A stretch of 64,000 nt of DNA, from positions 186,001 through 250,000 of the forward strand of contig CAMCWC010000001.1 of the NCBI GenBank assembly GCA_945882415.1, given 5' to 3'. The DNA is from Chthonomonas calidirosea. Lineage in GTDB: Bacteria; Armatimonadota; Fimbriimonadia; Fimbriimonadales; Fimbriimonadaceae. The position numbers and the translations under genes are program-made. The notes under the pieces were generated by a model. The model saw only the letters and a list, made by a program, of their open reading frames with translations. It ran no database searches and was not told the origin of the DNA. Below, piece after piece: positions 32,202 through 42,990 of the stretch. Each line of letters opens with the position of its first letter. The stretch's first letter is position 1.

Positions 32202-33683
32202 CTAGAGCAGGTCGTCGACCAGAACGTACCGGGCATCAGACCCCGGTTGTAAAGTGCCAAATCTTCCCGTATCCCCGAGGCAGTTCGCTGCTTCTACGGT
32301 GTGCGCGAAGATCGCTTCGGTTGGCGTCAAATTCTCTGTCGCGTCGAATCCGGCTGGGCGATGACTCGCCGTCCGGATCGCCAGGCGCGGATCTCCGGGA
32401 ACAATCGGCCGGTCCGAACTAAGGCTCAACGGAATGCCAGCATCGAGCACCGAACGGAACCGCTTCAGCTTTGCCGTCCGCTCGGCCCCAAGGTTCCGCA
32501 AATAGGCATGACCGAACCGGTGCAGGAACTCAGGCTGCATCGTAGCAGCGCAGCCAATCTTGGAGAGCCGCTCGATTTGGGCGTCCGACATCAGCATGAT
32601 GTGCTCGATCCGGTGCCGACTCGGCTCACCCGTCGCCTCGAAGGCATCCATGACAAGGTCAGCCGCGTAGTCGCCAATCGCGTGGACCGACACCGCGTAG
32701 CCTGCATCGTGGGCGGTCAGCGTCATTGCTTTGAGCTTTTCTGGTGCATACATCAACTGCCCAGACCAGGTTCCGTGCTCAGGTTCTGCGCCTTCATATG
32801 CCCCGTAGATCGCGGCGGTCGCACTTCCGATTGCGCCATCCGCGAAGATTTTGATTCCAACAACGCGGCCACGGCCGGTGGCCTCAAAAGCGGCGATGTG
32901 CTCTTGAATGACCTCGGGTGCGGCCGCCCGGCGACCAAACATTGCCCCCCACTGGATCACCAGGCGGAGATCAATCGGGCAGCCGTTTTCTAGTGCCAAG
33001 GTGTATGCCTTCAGCTCTGAAAGCAGATCGGGGCGACCGGTTTGCATATCGCACGCGATCGTGATCCCGTAGCCTGCCATGCTCTCTCCGGCCCGGATAA
33101 TGGCGTCGGCCATCCCTTCGACCGACGGATCTGGAACAAAGCCCCAAACGCGTTCGTGGGCCGCTTCTAGGAGCACGCCGTCCGGCGCGCCGCTGGCGTC
33201 TCGGCGGTAAGCGCCACCTTCCGGGTCTGGCGTTTCCGCCGTGACGTTTGCGATTTCCAAGGCGGCAGAATTCGCAACGCTGGCATGGCCGTTAAAGTGC
33301 CGGAGCAAGATCGGGCGGGCGGAAGAAATTTGGTCTAGCTCCGCCCGCGTCAAGTGACCACCGGCATACCGGTTCTGGTCGTATTGCACCGCCAGCAGCC
33401 AGCCGTCAGGTTCGCTCAGGTTGCGATCGCGGAGCGCAGCTAGAACGGCTTCATGTGAATCCAGGCCAGTTAGGTTTAAGCGGCCAAGATCGATGCCGCT
33501 TGCGATGATATGGCAGTGATTATCGATGAAGCCTGGGGCAATCGTTGCGCCGTTCAGGCTCTTCGCAAGAGTTGCCGTCGGTCCCGTGCCGCTGGCGCCG
33601 CGCCAAACGACCTTGCCACCGGCGATGACCATGTCCTGCACTTCGCCGTTTTCAAACCATCGAAAATTCTGAACTAACTCCAT
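32202..33683 (-). CDS. Amidohydrolase, YtcJ-type (amidohydrolase family 3)
   Basis: 493 residues. APGFIDNHCHIIASG contains the metal-binding HxH after an N-terminal beta sandwich; the interior has GWLLAVQYDQNRYAGG, LLRHFNGHASVANSAAL, GDYAADLVMDAFE with VSVHAIGD, HRIEHIMLMSD and PLSLSSDRPIVPGDP, a full set of metal ligands for this family. The substrate is unknown; family members hydrolyse amides, formamides or imidazolones. It overlaps the amine oxidase gene by 10 nt. Confidence 0.9.
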   Translation of the reverse strand: MELVQNFRWFENGEVQDMVIAGGKVVWRGASGTGPTATLAKSLNGATIAPGFIDNHCHIIASGIDLGRLNLTGLDSHEAVLAALRDRNLSEPDGWLLAVQYDQNRYAGGHLTRAELDQISSARPILLRHFNGHASVANSAALEIANVTAETPDPEGGAYRRDASGAPDGVLLEAAHERVWGFVPDPSVEGMADAIIRAGESMAGYGITIACDMQTGRPDLLSELKAYTLALENGCPIDLRLVIQWGAMFGRRAAAPEVIQEHIAAFEATGRGRVVGIKIFADGAIGSATAAIYGAYEGAEPEHGTWSGQLMYAPEKLKAMTLTAHDAGYAVSVHAIGDYAADLVMDAFEATGEPSRHRIEHIMLMSDAQIERLSKIGCAATMQPEFLHRFGHAYLRNLGAERTAKLKRFRSVLDAGIPLSLSSDRPIVPGDPRLAIRTASHRPAGFDATENLTPTEAIFAHTVEAANCLGDTGRFGTLQPGSDARYVLVDDLL

Positions 33684-34939
33684 GTCTCGTGAATCTCCTG
33701 CGCGACGCGCTCACCGCTCTCAAGCGCCCCCTCAATGAACCCCGTCCACTTTGCGGTGTGCTCACCGGCAAAATACACGCGGCCGACCGGCTCGGCGATG
33801 TACTGCATTCCGCCAAAAACGTATCCCGGGGCAAGGTGGGAAAAGGCTCCTTTGGCAAAGGGGTCATGGATCCAGTCGCTGACCCAACCCTTCACAAACT
33901 CACCGCGCGCGGTTGGGAAAATCTGCTCCAATTCGGCGAGGCCAACCTCGAGCGGATCACCGGAGGCAAGAATATCAAGCGCTTCCTGTCCGCAAATGTA
34001 GGCGCTTAGGATCGGAGCCGATCCTAGCCCGGCATCCCAGATCTGTTGCAACTTGCCGTCCCAATGCAGGTTCCCGTTTCCAAGCGTTCCGTTCCAAAAG
34101 TTGTTCTTGAACTGCCAGGTCAGCTTGATCGCCCGACTCATTTCGCATCGCTCCTGGCTAAGGTGAGCGGTATCCGGCAAGCCTGGCTTGAACCTGATTT
34201 GCCGGGTCACGCTCGGAGGGACCGTGATGACGACGAGGTCAAAAGGGTGACCATCAACGGTAACACCGTCAATGTCTTGGTGGATTTCGGAAACTTTGGT
34301 GTTAAGTCGGATACCCAGCCCAACTGCCATTTGTTCGGCCAAAGCGCTCGCGCCGTTTTCGAATCGAAAAGCCGACATCTCCGCGCCTTCCCGGTCGAGA
34401 TAGAGTCGATAACCTAATAGCCAACCCAGAAGGCCGATGCGCTCAGGATCGTCACCTTCGTCGCTCCGTAACTGGGCCGATACCCACCATTTGCCAACTT
34501 CCGACTGACAGATCTGCGCGACGAGGCCCTCTAGAGTTTCGTCATCCAGGTCATAAAATCCTTCGTTTTCCCAGCCAGGGAAAACCAATTTCCCGGAGAG
34601 TGAAACGGCGTTGTTCTCAAGATCAACCGCATCCGATTCTGCCGCCTCCCATAGGTTGTCTTCAGAAATCCATTCGCCTTTATAGATAATTCCGCGAGGC
34701 TCTTCCGGGGCGGGCAACAGGTTCTGGCTGAACTCCAGCATTCGCTTGAGCACGCGGTCATGATCCGCATCGATCCATTCGCCGCCGGCTTCGAAGACGG
34801 CGTCTCCCTCGCGGACGGTGTGGCATCGGCCACCTACGCGATCCCGCGCTTCAAAAATTGTTGTCTCATGACCGAGGTCATTCAACCGATGCGCCGCTTC
34901 TAAGCCGGAGAACCCGGCGCCAACAATTGCGATCTTCAT
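33674..34939 (-). CDS. Flavin-dependent amine oxidase
   Basis: 421 residues. The N-terminal FAD motif IAIVGAGFSGLEAAHRLNDLGHETTIFEARDRVGGRCHT and C-terminal GRVYFAGEHTAKWTGFIEGALESGERVA mark the monoamine oxidase family; DLVVITVPPSV lies before the substrate domain. It oxidises a primary or secondary amine to an imine with O2. Overlaps by 4 nt with the membrane protein gene and by 10 nt with the amidohydrolase, so a small catabolic operon is likely. Confidence 0.92.
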   Translation of the reverse strand: MKIAIVGAGFSGLEAAHRLNDLGHETTIFEARDRVGGRCHTVREGDAVFEAGGEWIDADHDRVLKRMLEFSQNLLPAPEEPRGIIYKGEWISEDNLWEAAESDAVDLENNAVSLSGKLVFPGWENEGFYDLDDETLEGLVAQICQSEVGKWWVSAQLRSDEGDDPERIGLLGWLLGYRLYLDREGAEMSAFRFENGASALAEQMAVGLGIRLNTKVSEIHQDIDGVTVDGHPFDLVVITVPPSVTRQIRFKPGLPDTAHLSQERCEMSRAIKLTWQFKNNFWNGTLGNGNLHWDGKLQQIWDAGLGSAPILSAYICGQEALDILASGDPLEVGLAELEQIFPTARGEFVKGWVSDWIHDPFAKGAFSHLAPGYVFGGMQYIAEPVGRVYFAGEHTAKWTGFIEGALESGERVAQEIHETWS

Positions 34940-35193
34940 TTGCGTTGTGCTGCCTCGGCCTGTCGCTGAAAATTAAAGATCAGCGCCAGTAAGGTTCCGG
35001 CGCCAAAAATGCCGACTGCCCAATTCGGAGCTTTCTGACCGTAAAGCAAGATTGCCGCTGCCATACAGCCAAAGGCAACCGCCATCAACTTTGCTCCCGG
35101 AAATGTTTTTAAGCGGGCGAGGTTCACAATCGCCATCAAGCCGCAAAGCCCCGCCGCGTAGTTGAGAAAGAGAGTGAGTTCAGAAGCCGTCAC
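34936..35193 (-). CDS. Small three-helix membrane protein
   Basis: 85 residues with three hydrophobic segments (FLNYAAGLCGLMAIVNLA, LMAVAFGCMAAAILLYG, VGIFGAGTLLALIFNF) and a charged C-terminus. Starts the operon with the amine oxidase, which it overlaps by 4 nt. No family recognised. Confidence 0.75.
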   Translation of the reverse strand: MTASELTLFLNYAAGLCGLMAIVNLARLKTFPGAKLMAVAFGCMAAAILLYGQKAPNWAVGIFGAGTLLALIFNFQRQAEAAQRK

Positions 35194-35218
35194 GAGAGAT
35201 GACTTCAGTATGTCGCGC

Positions 35219-36589
35219 TTACTTCTGGATCGTCATCCGATCGACTTCGGTTCCCGTCCGGCTGATCTGCTTGAGCACAAGCCTCTTGCCCTTCACCGTG
35301 ACGTGACTGAAGTTGTGATCGGCAATGTAGGTGGCCTGGAACGGCTTCCATTTCTCGGGCGCGCCGTTGAAATCCACGTTGTAAAGGCCGCGTCCGCCCG
35401 CGCCGTCGACGATGTGAATGACGCCGTTCGGCTTCAGATTCTTCACCCCGTCGAACTGCTTGTCCACTGCCCAGTCGTCCTTCACAAGCTCTTCACGTGT
35501 GGCGCCCTTCTTCGCACCCATTTGGATCGGGAAGGTCCGTTGGTAGTTGTGAACGTGGCCGCAGAAGACGATGTCCACTTTGCCCTCCTCAAAGATTTCC
35601 TGGATCAGGCGCATTTGCTTCTCGCCTTGGTGCGTCGTGCTGCTGTGGAAGCTCGGCTGGTGGTAGCTCACGAACCGCCACGTCTTCTTCGCCGCCTTCG
35701 CAAGGTCGTCCTTTAGCCACTGGCGGAGCTTTGGATTGGTCCAATCGACGTACGGATTTGCGTCGAGGCAAGTCCAGTGGGCATTGCCGTAGTCAAAGCT
35801 AAAGTTCGCGCCGCGTGGATAGTTCGGTCCCGCTGCCTTTTGGAACGCCGCCAGTCTCTCTGGGGTGCCGGTAAGCACCGTCGATCCCGGCTCGCCCACT
35901 TGCGTGATAGGTCCGTTAAGCGGTTGGTGCCAGTAGTAGAAAAATGCTTGGGCATCCGGGAAGCGATTCAGATCCCGCATCAAGATATCGTGGTTGCCCG
36001 GAATCCCGACCGTAAGCGTCTGGGTGAGAAGGGGAGAACCCTTGCTCGGCCAAGCGTCCGAACGCGTGTGATAGGGCCAAAACTCCGACTTGTATTCCGA
36101 AACCCGACCGTTGTCGTACACGATGTCTCCGGTAAGAACCAACAAATCTGGGTTCGTGCGGCTGGCTTGATACGAGATCTGCGCCTGGACAAGTGAGGCG
36201 GTGCCACAGTCGCCGAAGACGGCAAATGTGTGGTCCTGTCGATCTGACTTTGGCGCGATTGCGGTTCCCGTGTAAACCACGCTGCCAGATTCTCGAAGCT
36301 CGTATTGAATCTTGTCCCCGGGCTTCAGACCGGTAAGCGCGGCGGAGTAAACGCGGTGCGGCTCAACCGTTTCGGGCGAAATGGTCTTGAAGTCGAGCTT
36401 GGCCGTTTTCGTGGAGGTGCCCTGTTGGTACTTCAGCTCAAACGTATAGGGGTTGTTCGGCGTATGCCAAACGAGCGCCAGCGAATATCGGCCGTTTGCC
36501 GCCTGATTGCCAAGTTGAATGCACGGCGGAACGGTGAGGATGTTTGCCGGTGCAATCGCCACAGAGCAAAGAAGGGAGAGCGAAGTCAC
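35219..36589 (-). CDS. Purple acid phosphatase-like metallophosphoesterase, exported
   Basis: 456 residues. A signal peptide (SLSLLCSVAIAPANIL) and an N-terminal Fn3-like domain (about 30-110) precede the metallophosphatase domain with a complete ligand set: FGDCG, GDIVYDNG (GDxxY), GNHDI, VSYHQPSF (VxxH) and GHVHNYQR (GHxHxxxR). The Tyr and paired ligands give the binuclear Fe/Mn or Fe/Zn site. Periplasmic phosphate release is likely. Confidence 0.93.
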   Translation of the reverse strand: MTSLSLLCSVAIAPANILTVPPCIQLGNQAANGRYSLALVWHTPNNPYTFELKYQQGTSTKTAKLDFKTISPETVEPHRVYSAALTGLKPGDKIQYELRESGSVVYTGTAIAPKSDRQDHTFAVFGDCGTASLVQAQISYQASRTNPDLLVLTGDIVYDNGRVSEYKSEFWPYHTRSDAWPSKGSPLLTQTLTVGIPGNHDILMRDLNRFPDAQAFFYYWHQPLNGPITQVGEPGSTVLTGTPERLAAFQKAAGPNYPRGANFSFDYGNAHWTCLDANPYVDWTNPKLRQWLKDDLAKAAKKTWRFVSYHQPSFHSSTTHQGEKQMRLIQEIFEEGKVDIVFCGHVHNYQRTFPIQMGAKKGATREELVKDDWAVDKQFDGVKNLKPNGVIHIVDGAGGRGLYNVDFNGAPEKWKPFQATYIADHNFSHVTVKGKRLVLKQISRTGTEVDRMTIQK

Positions 36590-36629
36590 GCTATGTTATG
36601 ACCGTTTTTGGTTAAGCGATGGTAAAGAC

Positions 36630-37274
36630 TTATTGCGCAGCGGCGAGGTCCAGAATCTCTTGCGCGGTCCGAACGGGCCAAAGTACCGGCGAACCATCTT
36701 CCGAAGCCTGGTTGCCGATCTGGATCACTCCCACTCGCCGCGATCGTGCGGTGGGAATCAACGTTTCCTTCGCATCCTCGTCTGACTGGGAGAGTGCAAT
36801 GACTTCGAACGCATCGTGAAACTGCCAAGTACCGAGAGTCGCCAACGCCGGTCCTTCGGAGACCAGCCCGAGATATCTCAAGTGTCCCTCTTGCCGAGCA
36901 GATTCAAGCGCTTCCAAGGCTCCGGAGATTTGATACTCCTCCACCGCACGGCGCACCGGGATCAGATAGAAGTCCAGATAGTCCCGCCCCATACAACTCA
37001 GCGTCTCGATGAGATGGCTCTGGACCAAGTCCGTCGCGTGGGTGTGGTCGCTGGAGCGCTCATAGTCCGTCGTTCCGCGGGCAATCACGACCCCGCTATG
37101 AGAGCGCATCAAACCGCCCCACAGAATCGGTCGGCTCGAAATGTCCAACGGCAGACCTGAATCTCGCGCCGCCTCCACCATCAGAGGAATCTCCGTAAGG
37201 TCCGCCGGAACCTCCAGCTTCAACCAAACGGCAGGGAAAGCCTGATTCGTGCGACCGAGAAGTGGTGTCGACAT
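36630..37274 (-). CDS. Aldo-keto reductase-like protein, catalytic residues lost
   Basis: 214 residues, about two thirds of a normal AKR. HLIETLSCMGRDYLDFYLIPV corresponds to the family SL-x-x-L-x-x-DYIDLYLIH segment, with the catalytic His region changed to Pro, and the usual active-site Tyr and Lys regions read ILWGG and VVIARG. LEALESARQEGHLRYLGLVSEG matches the next helix and strand. It is likely a pseudo-enzyme. Its start overlaps the gmd stop by 1 nt. Confidence 0.65.
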   Translation of the reverse strand: MSTPLLGRTNQAFPAVWLKLEVPADLTEIPLMVEAARDSGLPLDISSRPILWGGLMRSHSGVVIARGTTDYERSSDHTHATDLVQSHLIETLSCMGRDYLDFYLIPVRRAVEEYQISGALEALESARQEGHLRYLGLVSEGPALATLGTWQFHDAFEVIALSQSDEDAKETLIPTARSRRVGVIQIGNQASEDGSPVLWPVRTAQEILDLAAAQ

Positions 37275-38305
37275 CAGACCCGGAGGATCCCTCGGGCAGC
37301 ACGGTCGAGGTCGGCCGTCATCATCATTTCGACCAACTCTTGGAAGGTTGTGGTCGGCTTCCAGCCGAGCTGAGTGCGGGCCTTCGTCGAATCGCCAAGC
37401 AAGGTGTCGACTTCTGCGGGTCGGTAGAACTCACTCTTGATTTGTACGATGGTCTTGCCGTCGTCGTCTTTCGCAAACTCGCTCGCGCCTTCACCTTCCC
37501 AGTGAAGTCGGAACCCAGCCACCTCGGCCGCGCGATTCACGAACTCTCGCACGGTATGCATTTCGCCAGTGCTGAGCACAAAATCGTCCGCCTGATCGGC
37601 CTGCACCATCTGAATCATGCCTTCAACGTAGTCCCCGGCAAATCCCCAATCTCGATGAGCGTCGAGATTCCCAAGCTCCAACGGAGCCGTGCGGCCGTGT
37701 TTGATGAGTGCGAGATGGCTCGTAATTTTTCTCGTCACAAACTCGGTGCCACGCAGCGGCGATTCGTGATTGAAAAGAATCCCGCTTGTCGCGTGCAGGT
37801 TGTAGCTCTCGCGATAGTTGACGGTGATCCAGTGGGCGTAAAGCTTGGCCACGCCGTACGGACTTCGGGGATAGAACGGCGTCGACTCCTTCTGCGGCGT
37901 CTCTTGCACCTTGCCAAACATCTCGCTGGTGCTGGCCTGATAGAACCGGATCGATGGGTCTACCGTCCGAATGGCTTCAAGAATGCGAAGCGGGCCGAGG
38001 GCGTCGGCGTCGGTCGTGTAAATCGGTTGCTCGAAGCTGAGGGCGACGAAGCTCTGCGCGGCGAGGTTGTAAATCTCATCCGGCCGAACCTTGTCGATCG
38101 CCCGCAGAATGTTGCTCGGCTCCAGCAAATCGAACGGAACGCGCTTCACTTGGTCGGCAATTCCTAAGTAATCCAGCCGCCAAAAATCGGAACTCGCGCT
38201 GCGGCGGTACGCGCCATGGACCTCGTATCCACGTTCAATCAGGCGTTTGCAGAGGTATGCCCCGTCTTGCCCGGTAACCCCCGTAACCAGCGCACGTTTC
38301 GTCAT
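37274..38305 (-). CDS. gmd: GDP-mannose 4,6-dehydratase
   Basis: 343 residues; converts GDP-mannose to GDP-4-keto-6-deoxymannose for fucose, rhamnose or perosamine in surface polysaccharides. ALVTGVTGQDGAYLCKRLIERGYEVHGAYRRSAS is the NADP-binding start; STSEMFGKVQETPQKE, the YxxxK in SPYGVAKLYAHW, and FNHESPLRGTEFVTRKI are diagnostic. No fucose synthase gene is adjacent; the degenerate AKR gene follows immediately. Confidence 0.96.
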   Translation of the reverse strand: MTKRALVTGVTGQDGAYLCKRLIERGYEVHGAYRRSASSDFWRLDYLGIADQVKRVPFDLLEPSNILRAIDKVRPDEIYNLAAQSFVALSFEQPIYTTDADALGPLRILEAIRTVDPSIRFYQASTSEMFGKVQETPQKESTPFYPRSPYGVAKLYAHWITVNYRESYNLHATSGILFNHESPLRGTEFVTRKITSHLALIKHGRTAPLELGNLDAHRDWGFAGDYVEGMIQMVQADQADDFVLSTGEMHTVREFVNRAAEVAGFRLHWEGEGASEFAKDDDGKTIVQIKSEFYRPAEVDTLLGDSTKARTQLGWKPTTTFQELVEMMMTADLDRAARGILRV

Positions 38306-38368
38306 TGCCGAGAGTGTTCCACATCGATTTCCATTCGTGGGTTTGAGCGTGTACGATAGGAGTCAGCA

Positions 38369-41300
38369 ATGGCGCAACAACTTCGGCTTTTCGGACTAGG
38401 ATTTCTTCCGGTCGTTTGGGTTGCTTTCACCATGGGGCAGTCCAAACCAGTCTCGTTTGAGAAAGACCTTCAGCCGCTGGTGAAACAGAAGTGCCTTCGC
38501 TGTCACACGGGCGAAAAGTCGCAGGGCGGACTCGACCTATCCACGATCGCTGGCTGGAAGAAAGGCGGCGTTTCGGGGCCATTACTGAACCTAAAGAACC
38601 CGGCCCAGTCATTGCTCATGGTCCGAATCCTCGGTACCGACGGCAAGATGAAAATGCCGATGGGCGACACCATGTCCACCGCCGAAATCGGAAAGTTTCA
38701 GGCATGGGTCGATCAAGGGGCAAAACTGCCGCTCCCAGAGCCCAGTTTTAACGAGGTCCAAGCGATTTTCCAAGCCCATTGCAGCGGTTGCCACGGCGCG
38801 GAATCGCCAAAGGCTGGCCTAAACCTTTTCACCAAGGCCGGAATTCTAAAGGCCATCAAACCCGGCAAGCCCGACGAATCTCTGCTAATGCGCCGAGTTC
38901 TCGGTCTCGACGGCAAGCCGCAAATGCCGATGGGCTTTGCCCCGCTTTCGGCCGCGAAGCTCGACACCCTGAAGCGATGGATCGCCGCCGGTGCAAAGAC
39001 GGAAACAAAGAGTGCCGGACTCTGGTCGTTTGGCCCCGTAACAAAGCCGGTGCCACCAACGGTCGGTGGAACTTGGGCGAGAAATGGCGTTGACAAATTC
39101 GTCTTCGCAAAGCTCCAAGAACAAGGGCTAAAACCAAGCCCGCCCGCGCCACAAGAGACGCTTCTGAGACGCCTCTATCTCGACCTCGTTGGCCTTCCGC
39201 CTTCGCCTGCCGAAGTTGACGCTTACCTAGCCGACAAGAGCGCCGACCGCTATGAAAGAAAAGTCGACGAACTCCTGAAGTCCCCGCATTACGGAGAACG
39301 GCAAGCCCGAATCTGGCTCGACTTATCGCGTTATGCCGACACCAACGGCTTCGAGAAAGACGGCATCCGAACCGCCTGGCGCTATCGAGACTGGGTGATC
39401 AATGCCTTCAATCGAAACATGCCGTTCGATCAGTTCACCACGGAGCAGGTCGCCGGAGACATGCTTCCGAAGGCGAATCAAGATCAGCTCATTGCCACCG
39501 GATTCCTGCGAAATTCCATGCAGAACATGGAGGGCGGCGTCGACCAGGCCGAGGCGTACCACTACGTGATCGTCGATCGCGTGAACACCACAAGCTCGGT
39601 CTTCATGGGGGCCACCGTCGCCTGCGCCCGCTGCCACGACCACAAGTTCGACCCAATCTCCCAGAAGGACTATTACGGCCTCTATGCTCTCATGGGCAAC
39701 ACGAAGTACGAGGTCACCGGCGACAACAACGTGGGCGGCCAGCTTTGGATGGAGCCCGTGCTGAACGTAATCCCAGAAAGCACCCGAAAGGAACTGGACG
39801 AGATCGCGGCCTCAGAAAAAGTAGCGAGCGCCGAGGTTGCCAAAAAGAAGGCCGAAATTCTTGCTGAGCACAAATCGCAAGCGCCCCTTGTGGAAACGCC
39901 AGAACCGGGGAAGGTTGAGCTCTCCGCGCCAACTCTCACGGCATCCAAATCTGGCGAATTCTTCCTCGTAAAAGGCAGTGCCGGAACCGCGGACTACAAA
40001 GTCTCCGTCAGCAATCGAAACTCAAGCCCAACGCTCTTTGTCTACGCTGAGCCAGATGCTGCGCTTCCAGCGAAAGGGCCAGGGACGGCATCGAGCGGCA
40101 ACTTCATCCTAAGCGAGGTGTTCCTCGAGATTGGTGGAAAGATGTACTCACCGGTTGCGGCGACGGCAAACATCACGCAATCGGGATACAGTGTCCATGA
40201 CGTCAACGACGGCAACGTCGAAACCGGTTGGGCGGCTTACAACGGCGTGGGCAAGTCGCTTGCGGCGGGCTTCCGATTTGAGGGGCTGCCGAGTAGCGGC
40301 GAACGCAAGCTGGTTCTGCGGTTCGGCAGCACGGAATGGCTCGAGCATCGGCTCGGCAAATTCCGAGTCACCAGTTCGAACCAGCCAACCGCGCTTTGGA
40401 CCGCATTGCCGCCGAAGGCCAGCGAAGACGAAATCCTCTTTGCCCACCCTGGGCTGAACAAGCAGAACGAGCAACTTCGCGCGCTGCAGCGCCGAAAGCG
40501 AGCCATTGATCGAACCATCGAGGATTCAACCGCGCTGATCGTTCGCGAAAAGCCAACCACCGAACCCCTGACGGCATGGCTCCTCACCCGGGGCGAATTC
40601 ATGGGCCGCAAGGAGAAAGTCCCGGCCGGAGTCCCGGGTCAACTTCCAAAGCTCCGCCCCGGCGAGCGCGCCGATCGTCTGAGTTTTGCTAAGTGGCTCG
40701 TTCGCAAGGACAATCCGCTCACCGCGCGCGTGTTCGTGAACCGCGTCTGGCAGCAGTACTTCGGACGTGGCATTGTGGAAACCGTGGAGGACTTCGGCAC
40801 GCAAGGCTCGCCGCCCACGCACCCAGAACTCCTCGATTGGCTTGCAAATGAATTCGTGACCAGCGGCTGGAACCAGAAGGCACTGCACCGCAAGATCGTT
40901 CTCAGCAGCACCTATCGGCAATCGAGCACGGTGTCCCAAGCGGCATTGGCCAAGGACCCCAAAAACGAATGGCTAGCAAGAGGCCCGCGCGTTCGACTCG
41001 AAGCCGAGTTGATCCGCGACTCCGTGCTCTCCGCTTCTGGGTTGCTGAGCCGAAAGGTCGGTGGCCCGAGCGTTTTTCCTAGCCAACCTGCGGGCGTCTG
41101 GAACAGTCCTTACAGCGGGGAACGATGGATTCCGAGCCAAGGCGAAGACGCGTACCGCCGCGGCATTTACACCTTCATCAAGCGGACCTCGCCTTATCCG
41201 AACTTTGCCGCCTTCGATGCTCCAAGCCGCGAAGAGTGCACCGTTCGGCGCAGCCAAACAAACACTCCGCTCCAAGCCCTGGCGATGATGAACGATGCAA

Positions 41301-41521
41301 CCGTCATCGAAGCCGCGGAAGCGCTGAGCAAGCGGATGACCCGCGAAGGTGGGGCAGACCTTGCCAGCCGACTGAAATACGGCTTCCGACTTTGCACCGG
41401 ACGCCGACCGACGGCCGCCGAACTCAATCGCCTCCTCGCGCTCGCCAAGAAACGCAAAAACTCGCTTGACCTAGCCGCCATGGCGCTGCTTAACCTCGAC
41501 GAGACGATCACTAAGGAGTAA
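38369..41521 (+). CDS. Planctomycete-type cytochrome c, DUF1549/DUF1553, two N-terminal haem motifs
   Basis: 1050 residues, exported by an N-terminal helix ([12 protein letters not shown]). CLRCHTG (about residue 45) and CSGCHG (about 137) are two haem c motifs in tandem domains, each followed by MPMG. A third CxxCH, CARCHD, lies further on in the DUF1549 domain ([44 protein letters not shown]). Then a coiled stretch, a discoidin-like sandwich, and DUF1553 ([55 protein letters not shown]). SD AGGAG precedes ATG. The Tat partner DUF1501 gene follows 6 nt later. Confidence 0.95.
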   Translation: MAQQLRLFGLGFLPVVWVAFTMGQSKPVSFEKDLQPLVKQKCLRCHTGEKSQGGLDLSTIAGWKKGGVSGPLLNLKNPAQSLLMVRILGTDGKMKMPMGDTMSTAEIGKFQAWVDQGAKLPLPEPSFNEVQAIFQAHCSGCHGAESPKAGLNLFTKAGILKAIKPGKPDESLLMRRVLGLDGKPQMPMGFAPLSAAKLDTLKRWIAAGAKTETKSAGLWSFGPVTKPVPPTVGGTWARNGVDKFVFAKLQEQGLKPSPPAPQETLLRRLYLDLVGLPPSPAEVDAYLADKSADRYERKVDELLKSPHYGERQARIWLDLSRYADTNGFEKDGIRTAWRYRDWVINAFNRNMPFDQFTTEQVAGDMLPKANQDQLIATGFLRNSMQNMEGGVDQAEAYHYVIVDRVNTTSSVFMGATVACARCHDHKFDPISQKDYYGLYALMGNTKYEVTGDNNVGGQLWMEPVLNVIPESTRKELDEIAASEKVASAEVAKKKAEILAEHKSQAPLVETPEPGKVELSAPTLTASKSGEFFLVKGSAGTADYKVSVSNRNSSPTLFVYAEPDAALPAKGPGTASSGNFILSEVFLEIGGKMYSPVAATANITQSGYSVHDVNDGNVETGWAAYNGVGKSLAAGFRFEGLPSSGERKLVLRFGSTEWLEHRLGKFRVTSSNQPTALWTALPPKASEDEILFAHPGLNKQNEQLRALQRRKRAIDRTIEDSTALIVREKPTTEPLTAWLLTRGEFMGRKEKVPAGVPGQLPKLRPGERADRLSFAKWLVRKDNPLTARVFVNRVWQQYFGRGIVETVEDFGTQGSPPTHPELLDWLANEFVTSGWNQKALHRKIVLSSTYRQSSTVSQAALAKDPKNEWLARGPRVRLEAELIRDSVLSASGLLSRKVGGPSVFPSQPAGVWNSPYSGERWIPSQGEDAYRRGIYTFIKRTSPYPNFAAFDAPSREECTVRRSQTNTPLQALAMMNDATVIEAAEALSKRMTREGGADLASRLKYGFRLCTGRRPTAAELNRLLALAKKRKNSLDLAAMALLNLDETITKE

Positions 41522-41527
41522 CCCGGG

Positions 41528-42988
41528 ATGAACTACAAAGAAGAACAAGACAAAATCGCCCTGCGCGAAATCACCCGCCGCACGTTGCTCCGCGAAACCG
41601 GATACGGGGTCGGTGGACTCGCCCTCGCCAGCATGCTCGGCGGCAACGCCTTTGGTGCCCAGCAAAAGCGGACGGACCCGATGGCGGTCAAACCGCCGCA
41701 CTTTGCTCCGAAAGCGAAGAGCGTCATTTACCTCTTCATGGCCGGCGCGCCTTCGCAGTTCGAGCTCTTCGATCTCAAGCCGACCTTGACCAAATTCGAC
41801 GGTCAAGAGTGTCCGGACGACCTTCTGAACGGCGAGCGATTCGCGTTCATCCGAGGCAAGCCCAAGCTCCTCGGCTCACCCTACAAGTTCCGCCAAGCGG
41901 GGAAGTCGGGTCAGTGGGTGAGCGAACTGATGCCGCACTTCGATGGCATTGCCGATGACGTCGCGGTGATCCGCAGCATGGTCACCGACCAGTTCAACCA
42001 CGCTCCCGCGCAGTTGTTCATGAATACGGGTTTCCAACTCCCCGGCCGCCCGAGCCTCGGTAGCTGGCTCACCTACGGCCTCGGTTCCGAGCGAGAAGAC
42101 CTGCCTGGTTTTGTAGTCCTGCTCAGCGGAGAAAACAACCCGGATGGCGGCAAGGCTTGCTATGGCAGCGGCTTCTTGCCGACCTCCTATCAGGGCGTAG
42201 AGTTCCGCTCGGAAGGCGATCCCGTTTTGTTCTTGCAGGATCCGAAAGGCATGGATCGCGGCACGCGTCGCGAAATGCTAGATGCCGTCCGCGACCTGAA
42301 CCGGCTGAAGTTCCAGCAGGTTCTTGACCCCGAAATCGAGTCGAGAATCGCCCAGTACGAGCTCGCCTTCCGAATGCAAACGAGCGTCCCGGAACTCGCC
42401 GACCTGTCGAAGGAAACGCCAGAGACGATCGAGTTGTACGGAGCAGAACCCGGCAAGCGGTCATTTGCCAATAACTGCATCCTCGCCCGGCGACTCGTCG
42501 AGCGCGGAGTTCGGTTCGTGCAGCTTTACCACCGAGGCTGGGACAACCACGGCACCGGCCCCGGCGACGACATCATGACGCGCTTGCCAAAGCTGTGTAA
42601 GGAAGTCGATCAAGCGGCCGCCGCCCTTGTCATGGACCTCAAGCGAAACGGATTGCTAGATGAAACCCTCGTCATCTGGGGCGGTGAATTCGGCCGAACG
42701 CCGATGAACGAAGGCCGCGGCGGCTCGCCGTTCAAAGGCCGAGACCACCACCCGCGCGCCTTCACCATCTGGGCCGCCGGCGGCGGAATCAAGCCCGGAA
42801 TCTCCCTCGGCGCAACCGACGAACTCGGCTACAACCCCACCGAAGACCCCGTCCACGTCCACGACCTCCACGCCACCATCCTTCACCAAATGGGCCTAGA
42901 CCACACCCGCCTGACCTACCGATACCAAGGCCGAGATTTCCGGCTGACGGACGTTCACGGCAACGTCGTAAAGAAGCTGCTCGCCTAG
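41528..42988 (+). CDS. DUF1501 protein, Tat-exported
   Basis: 486 residues. The N-terminus [25 protein letters not shown] is a twin-arginine signal. The domain is alkaline-phosphatase-like DUF1501: [81 protein letters not shown] in short pieces, and [15 protein letters not shown]. These genes nearly always follow a DUF1549/DUF1553 gene, as here. Activity unproven in the family as far as I know. Confidence 0.95.
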   Translation: MNYKEEQDKIALREITRRTLLRETGYGVGGLALASMLGGNAFGAQQKRTDPMAVKPPHFAPKAKSVIYLFMAGAPSQFELFDLKPTLTKFDGQECPDDLLNGERFAFIRGKPKLLGSPYKFRQAGKSGQWVSELMPHFDGIADDVAVIRSMVTDQFNHAPAQLFMNTGFQLPGRPSLGSWLTYGLGSEREDLPGFVVLLSGENNPDGGKACYGSGFLPTSYQGVEFRSEGDPVLFLQDPKGMDRGTRREMLDAVRDLNRLKFQQVLDPEIESRIAQYELAFRMQTSVPELADLSKETPETIELYGAEPGKRSFANNCILARRLVERGVRFVQLYHRGWDNHGTGPGDDIMTRLPKLCKEVDQAAAALVMDLKRNGLLDETLVIWGGEFGRTPMNEGRGGSPFKGRDHHPRAFTIWAAGGGIKPGISLGATDELGYNPTEDPVHVHDLHATILHQMGLDHTRLTYRYQGRDFRLTDVHGNVVKKLLA

Positions 42989-42990
42989 CG

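Noticed and set aside
31868-32422. 184-codon frame overlapping the end of the exported TPR gene
   Set aside because: Out of frame with the TPR gene, no start site, Arg/Pro/Ser-rich, overlaps the end of the converging amidohydrolase gene.
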